Shown: piece by piece, positions 33,704 through 42,388 of the stretch
Layout of the letters: every line of letters begins with the position of its first letter
Position numbering within the stretch: position 1 is the stretch's first letter
Source of the DNA: Roseburia sp.
GTDB taxonomy: Bacteria > Bacillota > Clostridia > Lachnospirales > Lachnospiraceae
Direction of reading: 5' to 3'
NCBI GenBank assembly: GCA_023664265.1
Contig: JAMPFV010000010.1
Coordinates: forward strand, 1-64,000
Length of the DNA stretch: 64,000 nt
Notes under the pieces: model-generated
The model's input: the letters and a program-made list of their open reading frames with translations, nothing else
Told to the model about the DNA's origin: nothing
Databases searched by the model: none
Program-made: the position numbers and the translations under genes

Positions 33704-34077
33704 TTATTTTAAGCAAGGAACAGGTATTAAAACTACATGCAAGTTTAATCAAAGCCACCGGGGGAAGTCTTGGCATTCGTGATGAAGGAATGTTGGACAT
33801 GGCGTTAAATAATCCTTTTCAATCATTTGATGGAAAAGAGCTTTACCCAAGTATTCAGGCAAAAGCGGCAAGGCTTTGTTTTGGTTTGGTAAAAAATCAT
33901 GCAATGATAGACGGAAACAAAAGACTTGGCACACATGTGATGTTGGTTTTTCTGGCATTAAACGGATATGAACTATCATACAGCCAAAAGGAGTTAAGTG
34001 ACGAAATTCTTGCGTTAGTATCCGGTGGCATTGGTGAAAAGGAAATCTTACAATGGATTATTGAACATCAAAAATAA
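33700..34077 (+). CDS. Doc-family (Fic) toxin
   Basis: 125 residues. The Fic/Doc active-site loop appears as NHAMIDGNKRLGTHVML (HxxIDGNKR), with the family start LHASLIKATGG. Doc toxins phosphorylate EF-Tu and arrest translation. The overlap with Phd and AT-richness are typical of a transferred type II module. Confidence 0.93.
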   Translation: MIILSKEQVLKLHASLIKATGGSLGIRDEGMLDMALNNPFQSFDGKELYPSIQAKAARLCFGLVKNHAMIDGNKRLGTHVMLVFLALNGYELSYSQKELSDEILALVSGGIGEKEILQWIIEHQK

Positions 34078-34101
34078 ATTTGAAATAAAAATATGGCAGA
34101 G

Positions 34102-34136
34102 AATCAGTACCACCGGCTAAGCCGGTGGTACTGATT
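34102..34136. terminator. Perfect 17-bp hairpin after doc
   Basis: AATCAGTACCACCGGCT (34102-34118) and AGCCGGTGGTACTGATT (34120-34136) around one A. No T tract on either side. Confidence 0.45.
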
Positions 34137-34208
34137 ACCCAAAATATCAAGCCATCCCCTTGGCATCGTGCTACAATAAAGCTACGATATCGTTGAGGAG
34201 TGAGGCTT

Positions 34209-35006
34209 ATGCAGAACGTGGATTTGCTGATGAACAGTCTGGAATTTATAGAGACGCACTTGAAGGAGAGCTTCCGGACAGCGGACATAGTCAAGGCCTG
34301 TTACTGCTCAAAGTCCACTCTGGAAAAAATGTTTCAGTATGTGTATTCGACCTCCGTGCACGAGTATATCATCCGTCGGCGGATGATGCTGGCGGCGAAA
34401 ATGCTGACGGCGCAGCCGGAGACGGCGATTCTCGTTGTCGCAGTGGAGTGCGGATACAGCTCACATGAAGCGTTTGCGCGCGCCTTTAAAGAAATATGGA
34501 ATTGTAACCCGTCAGAGTTCCGCAAGAGAAAATATACGGAGCTGTACCCGCGGTTTCGGGAACCGCTGCAGGAAGGAGATGCTTACGTTATGCAAAGAAG
34601 AAGCGTGGATATCAGTGAATTGTACGACCTTTTTAAGGAGAGGAAAGCGTGCTGGTTTGTGTGCTGCGATATTAAACAGATGGATGCGGTCAACAGGATT
34701 GCCCGAAAGGCAGGCGATTTGGCGATTATTGAGACGATACGGCGGATGAACGCCGCGGCGGGAGAGGAGGATGTGGTATTCCGGATTGGCGGCGATGAGT
34801 TCTGTATCCTGACCGACAGCGAGGATGCGGCGTATGCGGAGCGGATCGCTGACGCCATCAGAGCCGGCAACGGCGAGGAATTTGATTATGAGGGAACGCG
34901 AATCCCGCTTTCGCTCTATGCGGCGCCCGCGAGATTTGAGGGAACGCCCCTGCGGTATAATGAGCTTTTTTCGAGCCTGCATAAGACGATTCAGCAGTCG
35001 AAGTGA
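34209..35006 (+). CDS. AraC-type regulator fused to a GGDEF domain
   Basis: 265 residues. An N-terminal AraC double helix-turn-helix (about 5-102: FRTADIVKACYCSKSTLEKM and VAVECGYSSHEAFARAFKEI) is followed by a short GGDEF domain (about 120-265) with intact RIGGDEFCIL and DIKQMDAVNRIARKAGD. The I-site RxxD is absent. The GGDEF is shorter than usual at its start. It may make or sense c-di-GMP or GTP and couple that to transcription. ATG 34209 has GAGGAG 8 bases upstream. Confidence 0.85.
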   Translation: MQNVDLLMNSLEFIETHLKESFRTADIVKACYCSKSTLEKMFQYVYSTSVHEYIIRRRMMLAAKMLTAQPETAILVVAVECGYSSHEAFARAFKEIWNCNPSEFRKRKYTELYPRFREPLQEGDAYVMQRRSVDISELYDLFKERKACWFVCCDIKQMDAVNRIARKAGDLAIIETIRRMNAAAGEEDVVFRIGGDEFCILTDSEDAAYAERIADAIRAGNGEEFDYEGTRIPLSLYAAPARFEGTPLRYNELFSSLHKTIQQSK

Positions 35007-35020
35007 TATAGGACGACACT

Positions 35021-35060
35021 GCGCTTTTCGCATTGCGCTTTTGCGCATTCCGCTTTCGCG
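35021..35060. repeat. Short imperfect tandem repeats
   Basis: GCGCTTTTCGCATT, GCGCTTTTGCGCATT and CCGCTTTCGCG follow one another in the gap after the AraC-GGDEF gene. Confidence 0.5.
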
Positions 35061-35094
35061 TCCTGCATAGAATTTCCCAAATGCGGCATACTCC

Positions 35095-35123
35095 TTACAG
35101 AAGCTGAAATCATATAGTATACA
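35095..35123 (+). promoter_or_regulatory. Promoter of the 35180 gene
   Basis: TTACAG (35095-35100), 17-base spacer, TATACA (35118-35123). Confidence 0.55.
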
Positions 35124-35179
35124 AATCACACGGTATGGAGACGGCGTACCGCGGGATTAAAAAAGGAGTGGATGCGACA

Positions 35180-35614
35180 ATGATAGAGCAGGATACAATA
35201 AGGCTGCTGCGGGAATGCGACGCGGGAATCAAGATGGGCGTTTCGTCCATAGACGAGGTTCAGGATTATATCAGGGACGAGCAGCTCAGGCAGTGTCTGA
35301 CGGAATACAAGGAGAAGCATGAGATACTCAGGCGTGACATACAGAGCCTTCTGGACAAATACCATGACGAGGGCAAGGAGCCGAACCCGATGGCGAAGAG
35401 CATGTCATGGATGAAAACGAACATGAAGCTGGTGATGCACGAGTCCGATGCGACGATTGCGGATCTGATGACGGACGGATGCAATATGGGCGTGAAGTCG
35501 CTGAACAAATATCTGAATCAGTACAAGGCGGCGGACGAGCAGTCCAAGGACATTGCGAAGCGGCTCATCAACATCGAGGAGAATCTCGCCATAGATATTC
35601 GGAAATTCTTATAA
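35180..35614 (+). CDS. Helical DUF2383-like protein, copy 1
   Basis: 144 residues, nearly all helical, with MGVSSIDEVQDYIRDEQLRQ, SMSWMKTNMKLVM and TIADLMTDGCNMGVKSLNKY. It resembles the ferritin-like DUF2383 group and is a paralogue of the protein at 63521 (shared pattern IADLM..G.N.G..SL). Function unknown; possibly a stress or spore protein. ATG 35180 is 12 bases after AAGGAG; GTG 35168 is an alternative. Confidence 0.7.
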   Translation: MIEQDTIRLLRECDAGIKMGVSSIDEVQDYIRDEQLRQCLTEYKEKHEILRRDIQSLLDKYHDEGKEPNPMAKSMSWMKTNMKLVMHESDATIADLMTDGCNMGVKSLNKYLNQYKAADEQSKDIAKRLINIEENLAIDIRKFL

Positions 35615-35630
35615 TATCGTGAAATGAAGA

Positions 35631-35676
35631 AAAGAGACCTTCCGGGAAGAAAGACCTTCCTGTGGGGTCTCTTTAA
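35631..35676 (+). terminator. Terminator before the PepSY/lrg operon
   Basis: AAAGAGACC (35631-35639) pairs with GGTCTCTTT (35666-35674), with an internal CTTCC/GGAAG-like pairing. Confidence 0.6.
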
Positions 35677-35679
35677 ATT

Positions 35680-35709
35680 TTGGCACTTTATAAAGCGGCG
35701 TGGTACAAT
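35680..35709 (+). promoter_or_regulatory. Promoter of the PepSY lipoprotein/lrgAB operon
   Basis: TTGGCA (35680-35685), 18-base spacer, TACAAT (35704-35709). Leader of about 130 nt ending in a CGCCG/CGGCG hairpin (35816-35830) next to GGGAGG. Confidence 0.55.
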
Positions 35710-35844
35710 GAGAAAGGAATTCCTCCCTCTTGATAATTTGCGCCAAATTCCTTATAATCCTTATAGAAGATATTTTCCATGGAACGTATTCCCCGCTGAA
35801 GGAATGCGGGAAATGCGCCGTTATGCGGCGGAAGGGAGGAAGCA

Positions 35845-36894
35845 ATGGTTAGAGGAAGCGTAAAGGGATTTATCGTTACGGGATGTATACTGGCACTTTT
35901 GACGGGCTGTGGGGCGTCGTCTTCAACGCCGTCAGGAGGCTTCCGGACAGATGCGCAGGGCGAGAGCTGTATCACCGTCGCGCAGGCGAAGGCGGCTGTT
36001 CTCGAAAACGTGGGCATTTCGGAGGAGAATGTCCGGTTCGTGCGGGTTCATCTGGATACGGATGAGGACGGCGCCAGATATGATATTGAATTTATCAGCG
36101 AAACCGCACAGTACGATTATGTCGTAAACGCGGTGACGGGAGCAATCATATCCATGAACTGTGAAAATCAGGAGTATAATATCGCGGCAGTGCCGGAGGA
36201 GGTTATCCAAGCGGCGGACACTGCGGATAGTGCGGCCGGCGAAGACGCTGCGATTGGCGGAGATGTTGCGGCTGCCAAGGACGCTGTGGACGCCAAGGAC
36301 GCTGTGGACGCGCAGAGTGCAAAGCCGCAAAACAGCAGTACACAGAGCGGCACTGCGGGTACACCGAATACGGATGCAACACAGGCTCCTGCGGCCGGCA
36401 GTGCCGGGACACAGACAGGGGCGGACGCACAGTATATCGGCGTGGAGGCGGCAAAGCAGGCGGCGCTGGACCATGCGGGGCTGAGCGCGGGCGAGGTGCG
36501 TTTTGTGCACGCGCATCTGGAGTTTGACGACGGCCGTTGGCAGTACGATATTGAATTTCACAAGGACACGACAGAGTATGATTACGATATCGACGCGCTG
36601 ACAGGGGCGGTTCTGGCATATGACCATGACGCGGAATATTTTCAGCACGCGGGCGAGAGCAGCAGCAGTAACGTCGCGCAGCGAAAGGTCATCACGCAGG
36701 AGCAGGCCAAGCAGCTTGCACTGCAGCACGCCGGATTTTCGGAGGCGGACGTACAGCGCTTGAAGTGCGAGTTTGATTATGACGACGGGCGCGGTGAGTA
36801 TGAGGTGGAGTGGAAGGTCGGGAATATGGAATACTCCTGTGATGTGGACGCGTATACCGGCGCGATTCTCCACTTTGAGAAGGAGCTTGACTGA
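35845..36894 (+). CDS. Lipoprotein with three PepSY domains
   Basis: 349 residues. Lipoprotein signal with lipobox LLTGCG, then three PepSY-like repeats (about 45-105, 195-260, 280-349), each with an ITxxQAKxxAL-type helix, a D/E-rich strand pair and a final VDAYTGAIL-like strand (NAVTGAII, DALTGAVL, DAYTGAIL). An Ala/Asp-rich low-complexity linker separates the first two. PepSY domains are thought to inhibit proteases or assist envelope proteins. lrgA starts 2 bases after its stop. Confidence 0.88.
   Translation: MVRGSVKGFIVTGCILALLTGCGASSSTPSGGFRTDAQGESCITVAQAKAAVLENVGISEENVRFVRVHLDTDEDGARYDIEFISETAQYDYVVNAVTGAIISMNCENQEYNIAAVPEEVIQAADTADSAAGEDAAIGGDVAAAKDAVDAKDAVDAQSAKPQNSSTQSGTAGTPNTDATQAPAAGSAGTQTGADAQYIGVEAAKQAALDHAGLSAGEVRFVHAHLEFDDGRWQYDIEFHKDTTEYDYDIDALTGAVLAYDHDAEYFQHAGESSSSNVAQRKVITQEQAKQLALQHAGFSEADVQRLKCEFDYDDGRGEYEVEWKVGNMEYSCDVDAYTGAILHFEKELD
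36274..36309 (+). repeat. 18-bp exact tandem repeat in the PepSY linker
   Basis: GCCAAGGACGCTGTGGAC occurs twice in a row (36274-36291, 36292-36309), encoding AKDAVD twice. Confidence 0.8.
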
Positions 36895-36895
36895 C

Positions 36896-37279
36896 ATGAA
36901 ATATTTAAAGCAGTTTGGGATTATCATTTTTATTTCATTTATCGGGGAGTTGCTGCATGGCATTATCCCGGCGCCGGTTCCGGCAAGCATTTACGGGCTT
37001 GTGATATTGCTTTTGGCGTTGATGGCGGGGATACTCAGGACGGAGGACGTCAAGGAGACGGCGGTATTTCTGATTGAGATAATGCCTGTGATGTTCATCC
37101 CCGCGGCGGTAGGGCTTATGGACTCTTGGAACAGCATCCTGCCGCGGCTGGCAGCCTACGCCGTGATAACGGCCGTCTCCCTTGTGGCGGTGATGGCGAT
37201 TGCGGGGCGGGTGACGCAGGCGGTGCTGCGCCGGGAAAAACGCCGCGGATTGTGCCAAAGCGGAAAGCGGGTGAGATAG
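36896..37279 (+). CDS. lrgA: LrgA/CidA-family holin-like protein
   Basis: 127 residues, four hydrophobic spans (IIIFISFIGELLHGI; LVILLLALMAGIL; VFLIEIMPVMFIPAAVGLMD; AVITAVSLVAVMAIA) followed by a basic tail. LrgA/CidA proteins resemble phage holins and influence murein hydrolase activity or small-metabolite transport. Tightly linked to the upstream lipoprotein and downstream lrgB. Confidence 0.9.
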   Translation: MKYLKQFGIIIFISFIGELLHGIIPAPVPASIYGLVILLLALMAGILRTEDVKETAVFLIEIMPVMFIPAAVGLMDSWNSILPRLAAYAVITAVSLVAVMAIAGRVTQAVLRREKRRGLCQSGKRVR

Positions 37280-37972
37280 GTGGCAGCGTTGATAGAGGAT
37301 TCCGCTTATTTTGGCGTTACAATCAGTCTGCTTTCGTATGGGATCGGGTGGCTCTTGAATAAAAAGACGGGCATGGCAGTATGTAATCCGCTGTTGATTT
37401 CGATTGTTTTGACAATATCGGCGTTGGCGGTCATGCGGACAGATTATGCGACTTATTATTCCGGCGCGCAATACCTTAGTTGGCTGCTGACGCCCGCCAC
37501 GGTCTGTCTTGCAGTGCCTTTGTATGAGAAGCTGGCGCTTTTAAAGTCGGACTGGCGGGCGATAACGGCAGGGATTGTGTCAGGGGTGCTCTCAAGCCTG
37601 CTGTGCGTGTTTTTGCTTTCGATGGCATTTGGGCTCGGACATGCGGATTATGTGACGTTTCTGCCCAAGTCCGTCACGACGGCGATTGGTATCGGCATCT
37701 CGGAGGAGCTGGGCGGAAACGTGAATTTGACCGCGGCGGTCATAATTATTACGGGTGTTCTGGGAAATATTCTGGCGCCGCTGATATGCGGTATTTTCCG
37801 CATTACGGAGCCGGTCGCGAAAGGGATTGCGATAGGGACGGCGGCACATGCGGTAGGAACGGCGAAGGCGATGGAAATGGGGGAGACAGAAGGCGCGATG
37901 AGCAGCCTTTCCATCGCGGTTTCAGGAATCCTTACGGTGGTCGGCGCGTCCGTTTTTGCACAGTTTTATTGA
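37280..37972 (+). CDS. lrgB: LrgB/CidB-family membrane protein
   Basis: 230 residues with about seven spans. The family core LPKSVTTAIGIGISEELGG and GTAAHAVGTAKAMEMGETEG is intact. GTG start directly abutting the lrgA stop. Partner of LrgA; the plastid homologue carries glycolate/glycerate, so organic-acid transport is possible. Confidence 0.92.
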   Translation: MAALIEDSAYFGVTISLLSYGIGWLLNKKTGMAVCNPLLISIVLTISALAVMRTDYATYYSGAQYLSWLLTPATVCLAVPLYEKLALLKSDWRAITAGIVSGVLSSLLCVFLLSMAFGLGHADYVTFLPKSVTTAIGIGISEELGGNVNLTAAVIIITGVLGNILAPLICGIFRITEPVAKGIAIGTAAHAVGTAKAMEMGETEGAMSSLSIAVSGILTVVGASVFAQFY

Positions 37973-37984
37973 GAGGAGAAAAGG

Positions 37985-38659
37985 ATGCTGTTGAGGGAGA
38001 ATATGCGTCTGTTATATGAGAATCCGCTTTCGTGCGAGGCGGATATCCGTGATTTTGTGCTTGAGGGTGAAGCGCAGATCAGCTTCCCCGACGGGCGGAT
38101 GCGGATGCGCAACGCGGTGGACGCTTCGGCGGGGCAGAAGGCGAACTATGTGCTCTGGTGTCCGGTGGAGTTTCCGGCGGATGTGTATATAGAATGGGCG
38201 TTTCTGCCGATAGAGGAGCCGGGACTTTGCATTCTCTTCTTTGCGGCCAAGGGCAGGAACGGGGAGGATTTGTTTGCGGAGAGCCTGCAGCGGCGGACGG
38301 GGGAGTACCCGCTGTACCATCACGGGGATATCAATGCGTTCCATGTCTCTTATTACAGAAGGAAGGAGCCGGACGAGCGGGTGTTCCATACCTGCAACCT
38401 GCGCAAGAGCTACGGCTTTCATCTGGTGGCGCAGGGCGGAGACCCGATTCCGGACGCGGACGAGGTGACGTCTCCCTACAGGATGGGACTGCTCAAGAAG
38501 GGCGGTGAGGTCGCGTTTTACATCAATGGGTTGGAGATATTCCGATTCCGTGATAACGGGCAGGATTACGGGCCTCTGCTCGGCGGCGGGAAAATCGGCT
38601 TTCGGCAGCTTGCGCCGCTTGTGGCGGAGTATGGCGGGCTTAAAGTCTGCGCCGTGTGA
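37985..38659 (+). CDS. DUF1961 protein, YesU-like
   Basis: 224 residues, a beta-sandwich (concanavalin-like) fold with no signal peptide. GEYPLYHHGDINAFHVSYYR and HTCNLRKSYGFHLVAQGGDP are conserved-looking segments. DUF1961 includes Bacillus YesU in the rhamnogalacturonan locus, and here too it lies next to an AraC regulator, permeases and a PL11 lyase. It may be a glycan lyase or binding protein. It overlaps the next gene's start. Confidence 0.8.
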   Translation: MLLRENMRLLYENPLSCEADIRDFVLEGEAQISFPDGRMRMRNAVDASAGQKANYVLWCPVEFPADVYIEWAFLPIEEPGLCILFFAAKGRNGEDLFAESLQRRTGEYPLYHHGDINAFHVSYYRRKEPDERVFHTCNLRKSYGFHLVAQGGDPIPDADEVTSPYRMGLLKKGGEVAFYINGLEIFRFRDNGQDYGPLLGGGKIGFRQLAPLVAEYGGLKVCAV

Positions 38660-41085
38660 GCGTTGAAGCAATGGAAACAGAAAGGAAATTCAGTGCAGGA
38701 GTGAAGGGGAAAGAGAAAGCGCTTGAAAAGCGCAGACAAAAGCAGGAAAAGCTTGGAAAGCCGGAGCAGAAGCATAGAAGAAGGAGAACTACATACAAGA
38801 GGACAATCTACAGGTGGGTATCGCTGCTGGTGGTAACGCTTGTCCTGCTTTTCGGACTGTACAGCCTGTTCAACTACCGCACGGAATGTATGGGGAATGC
38901 GCAGAATGAGGCGGACAACACCGTGAGCAGGATTGTGTCGCAGGTGGACGAGCGGCTGGAGAACCTGACGCAGTATTATGTTTCCATTGTGACGGACGAT
39001 TCTATCCAGTGGATGCTCGACAACACGGTGCGGTATTCGGATTACAGCAAATACAAATCGGCCTATGACGATATGAGCTGCAAGGGCATCTTTCGCGATT
39101 ATGTGTCGGGCTTTGCGCTGGTCAACTTTCGGACGGGCTGGGTGCTGAGCAATAAGGGGCTTTTTGAGGTGGATGACGCGACAAATTACGGCGGAGTGCT
39201 GGAGCTGTACGAGGAGGACACGTTTCACAAGAACTACTGGAATTATGAGGAGAGCATTGTGCTTGAGGGCGTGCAGACCGTATACAACAAGGACTACCGC
39301 GTGACGATGGACATCAACGGACTCAGCTACGTCATGCGGCTGCCCGCGACCTCGTACAACACCTATGCGCTTCTGGTCGCGAATGTGAATATGAACACCT
39401 GGCAGAACTGGATACGCGAGTGGCTGAGCGCCTATGAGGAGGTCGTGGTGCTCGACGAGAGCGGCGGCCTGATTTACGCGACGGACGCCGGGCTGGCTCC
39501 GCAGTGTGAGGCGGCTTGGGCGGCTTTGGAGATACCGTATTCGGGGGCGCTGGGACGTCAGAAGGCAAACGGGCATACCTATATGTCGTCCGTGCGGGTG
39601 TCGGACGTGCTGGGCTGGCATTATTATGTGTTCCATGATGTGCGGGATTTCCGGACCGGCGAGGGGTTTCTCTTCGGGCTGATCATGTGCCTGCTGCTCT
39701 TTGCGGTCTTTGGCTTTTTGACGGTCAGCCATTTTATATACCAGCCGATTGGGGAGCTTGTCAAGAGTTTTTCCGGCTCGGACGAGGGGCATCCGATTGA
39801 CAGCTATGGCGGCAATGAGCTGGATTATCTCGAGGGAAGTCTGCGGAATATGAAGGAGGATAAGCTGGCGCTTGAGGGGCTGCTCGGGCAGCAGCAGGAG
39901 AAGATTTCCGAGCTTTTTGAGCTTCGTCTGATGCGCGGCGAGGTGGACAGCGATGAGTGGCAAGAGTATCTGGAGGGGCTTCGGCTCCGCCCGTGGAAAT
40001 ATTTTGCGACAGTGGTCGTGATCCTCAGTATCCGCTCCGAGGAGGCGGGGGACATGATCAACGAGGACGCGATCTGTCTGCAGATGCTTCAGGAGATGCC
40101 GGAACCGCTCAAGGCCATGGCGTGGATGCCGCCGGTGTACAATGCGGGGACAATCTTTGCCATCTTTGCCGAGGAGGACGAGAATACGCTTTTGGAGACA
40201 ATGAAAGCGTTCTACCGGGGAATGCAGACCTGTGCGCGCAACGCGGGCGGCTTTCACGTGATGATGGGGGTCAGCGCCACCCATACCAAGTACAACCACA
40301 TCCGGGCGGCGTACCGCGAGAGCATCAACGCGCTGACCTTTAAGACGGCGGTGGACGGATATGAAGGGGAGGCGCAGGGACAGGAGCCGGCGGACTGTCA
40401 TTTCTATCTGGCGAGCAGCACCTCGCGCAGCAGCGTGTACAACCACAGCTATGAGGAGGATATCAAGGCGGCCATGAAGGCGGTGGACAAACAGAAATGT
40501 TATCAGGTGACGGACGATTTCTGCCGATGGCTGTGCGAACTCAAGGGGCATGAGAATGAGATGAGCGTCTATCTGCTGCGGTATGTCAACAGCATTCTGC
40601 TTGCGGCGGTCGATACCGGCATTGATTTTCATAAGGTCTATCCGGATGGCATTCGGAAGATCTACATAGAGCTTCTGGAGGTGCTTGAGCCTGACAGGGA
40701 ACGCAGGTACATCAAATGGAAGTTTATCGACCCGATCATCAAGGAGCGGCTGGATTACCTTGAGAATCACTCTGAGACCATGCTTTCCGAGATAGAGGGC
40801 ATGATCGCGGAGAGAAACGGAAATCTCTCGCTCCCCGAATGTGCCGAGGCCTTGGGCGTTCACCCCACTTATATCTGGAAGCTTCTCAAAATGGAGCGCA
40901 ACCGGTCTTTCAGCGACTATGTGGAGGAGTATAAGCTCTCCGAGGCGAAGCGCCTGCTGATGGAGACGGACCTGACGGTCGCGGAGATTGCGGAGAAGCT
41001 CAATTATACCAATGCGCAGAATTTCATTCGATTTTTCAATAAAAGCACGGGCGTAACCCCTGGGAAGTTCCGTAAACTCTATTGA
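38656..41085 (+). CDS. Membrane-anchored AraC-family regulator, YesS-like
   Basis: 809 residues. A very basic N-terminus (about 1-50), one membrane span (about 55-75), an extracytoplasmic Cache-like sensor (about 80-335), a second span (about 338-358), a cytoplasmic linker, and a C-terminal AraC domain (about 705-809: LSLPECAEALGVHPTYIWKL and VAEIAEKLNYTNAQNFIRFF). Such one-piece receptors sense extracellular sugars or lipoprotein-bound oligosaccharides and activate the adjacent transport genes. The GTG start overlaps the DUF1961 stop; ATG 38671 is possible. Confidence 0.9.
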   Translation: MSVEAMETERKFSAGVKGKEKALEKRRQKQEKLGKPEQKHRRRRTTYKRTIYRWVSLLVVTLVLLFGLYSLFNYRTECMGNAQNEADNTVSRIVSQVDERLENLTQYYVSIVTDDSIQWMLDNTVRYSDYSKYKSAYDDMSCKGIFRDYVSGFALVNFRTGWVLSNKGLFEVDDATNYGGVLELYEEDTFHKNYWNYEESIVLEGVQTVYNKDYRVTMDINGLSYVMRLPATSYNTYALLVANVNMNTWQNWIREWLSAYEEVVVLDESGGLIYATDAGLAPQCEAAWAALEIPYSGALGRQKANGHTYMSSVRVSDVLGWHYYVFHDVRDFRTGEGFLFGLIMCLLLFAVFGFLTVSHFIYQPIGELVKSFSGSDEGHPIDSYGGNELDYLEGSLRNMKEDKLALEGLLGQQQEKISELFELRLMRGEVDSDEWQEYLEGLRLRPWKYFATVVVILSIRSEEAGDMINEDAICLQMLQEMPEPLKAMAWMPPVYNAGTIFAIFAEEDENTLLETMKAFYRGMQTCARNAGGFHVMMGVSATHTKYNHIRAAYRESINALTFKTAVDGYEGEAQGQEPADCHFYLASSTSRSSVYNHSYEEDIKAAMKAVDKQKCYQVTDDFCRWLCELKGHENEMSVYLLRYVNSILLAAVDTGIDFHKVYPDGIRKIYIELLEVLEPDRERRYIKWKFIDPIIKERLDYLENHSETMLSEIEGMIAERNGNLSLPECAEALGVHPTYIWKLLKMERNRSFSDYVEEYKLSEAKRLLMETDLTVAEIAEKLNYTNAQNFIRFFNKSTGVTPGKFRKLY

Positions 41086-41403
41086 TTCGCAACAATAATC
41101 ATTTTATTACCGAGGAGGAAAAAGGGTAATAAAATGATTATTTTTATTTGCTTTCGCATAAAAGCCGGGCACGCTGTTGTATATATTGCACAAAAAAAGG
41201 TGTGATTACCCGCGAAAATGAAATGATTATAGACGTTATTGGGGATACGGGCGTAAAATTGCACTATGGAATGAGGGGAGAGGGCAAAAACGGGATACAA
41301 ATTGTACAATAAGATTCTGTTTGCGCTTTTTCTGCACCTCCAAAATCATTGCAATCCATTCTTAAATAGAAAAAGAATCTTGCAAAAAGAAAGGTGGTTT
41401 TTT
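41086..41403. other. Regulatory gap before the sugar permease operon
   Basis: 318 bases without a gene. After the terminator at 41094-41150 the region is AT-rich. Weak promoter-like pieces (for example TATGGA near 41264) lack a good -35, as expected for an AraC-activated promoter. No clear catabolite-repression site was recognised. Confidence 0.5.
41094..41148 (+). terminator. Terminator after the AraC regulator gene
   Basis: AATAATCATTTTATTACC (41094-41111) pairs perfectly with GGTAATAAAATGATTATT (41125-41142), then TTTATTT. Confidence 0.85.
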
Positions 41404-42375
41404 ATGGCAGGCAGAAAGAAAAAGAGTAATGTGATCACATTGTCGGACGGCAGCACGATCACATTAAAGCGAATGAGCAATCTGCAATACTTTAAACAGC
41501 ATATCTGGCTGTACGCGCTGCTGCTGCCGGGGCTTTTGTACTTTATCCTGTTTAAGTATGTCCCGATGGGCGGTCTTGTCATCGCGTTTAAGGATTACAG
41601 CCCCTTCCTCGGGATATGGGGGAGCAAATGGGTAGGCTTTGCTCAGTTCGAGAAGTTCTTCAGCACGCCGGACTTCTGGCGGCTGCTGAGAAATACGCTG
41701 GGTATCAGCCTTTTGCAGTTGGTATTGTACTTCCCGGCGCCCATTATCTTGTCGCTGTTCTTAAATGAGGTAAGGCACAGCGGCTACAAGCGCACCATAC
41801 AGACGCTTGTGTATGTACCGCACTTTGTATCTTGGGTTATCGTTGCCAGCCTGACGTATCAGTTGTTCAACGTTTCCGACGGTATCATCAACCAGCTCCT
41901 GAACCTTATGGGCATCGGCTCTGTGGACATTCTCTCAAAGAGCTCTACCTTCTGGGGCTTGATCGTAGGACAGGACATCTGGCGTGAGACCGGATACGGT
42001 ACGATCATTTTCCTCGCGGCGCTGGCGGGTGTTGACCAGGAGATGTACGAGGCGGCGCGGGTTGACGGCGCGGGCCGTTGGAGGCTGATGTGGCATATCA
42101 CGCTGCCCGCAATCAAGGGAACGATCATTATGATGCTGATTCTGAGAGTCGGCGGTCTGCTCAACACAGGCTACGAGCAGATCTTCCTTATGAGAAATGA
42201 TTTGAACATCGAGACGGCGGACGTATTTGATACCTATATCTACACGAGAGGTATCAAGCAGGGGCAGTATTCTTTCTCCTCCGCGGCCGGTATGTTTAAG
42301 TCCGTGGTAGGTATGATTCTGGTGCTCGGCTCGAACAAGATATCCAAGATGTTCGGCGAGAGCGGCATCTATTAA
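41404..42375 (+). CDS. Carbohydrate ABC transporter permease, LplB/YteP-like
   Basis: 323 residues, six membrane spans, and the inner-membrane permease (EAA) loop EMYEAARVDGAGRWRLMWHITLP that docks the ATPase. It belongs to the oligosaccharide permeases that rely on a shared ATPase encoded elsewhere; none is in this locus. ATG 41404 follows AAAGGTGG. Confidence 0.93.
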   Translation: MAGRKKKSNVITLSDGSTITLKRMSNLQYFKQHIWLYALLLPGLLYFILFKYVPMGGLVIAFKDYSPFLGIWGSKWVGFAQFEKFFSTPDFWRLLRNTLGISLLQLVLYFPAPIILSLFLNEVRHSGYKRTIQTLVYVPHFVSWVIVASLTYQLFNVSDGIINQLLNLMGIGSVDILSKSSTFWGLIVGQDIWRETGYGTIIFLAALAGVDQEMYEAARVDGAGRWRLMWHITLPAIKGTIIMMLILRVGGLLNTGYEQIFLMRNDLNIETADVFDTYIYTRGIKQGQYSFSSAAGMFKSVVGMILVLGSNKISKMFGESGIY

Positions 42376-42388
42376 GGGGGTGAAGGCA

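Noticed and set aside
35708..35863. A 51-codon open frame overlapping the start of the PepSY lipoprotein gene
   Set aside because: It begins at the promoter's -10 box, before any transcript start, has no ribosome site and overlaps a well-supported start codon.
38566..40863. Long minus-strand open frame opposite the AraC regulator
   Set aside because: Shadow of a GC-rich gene; Arg/His/Leu-rich low-information protein.
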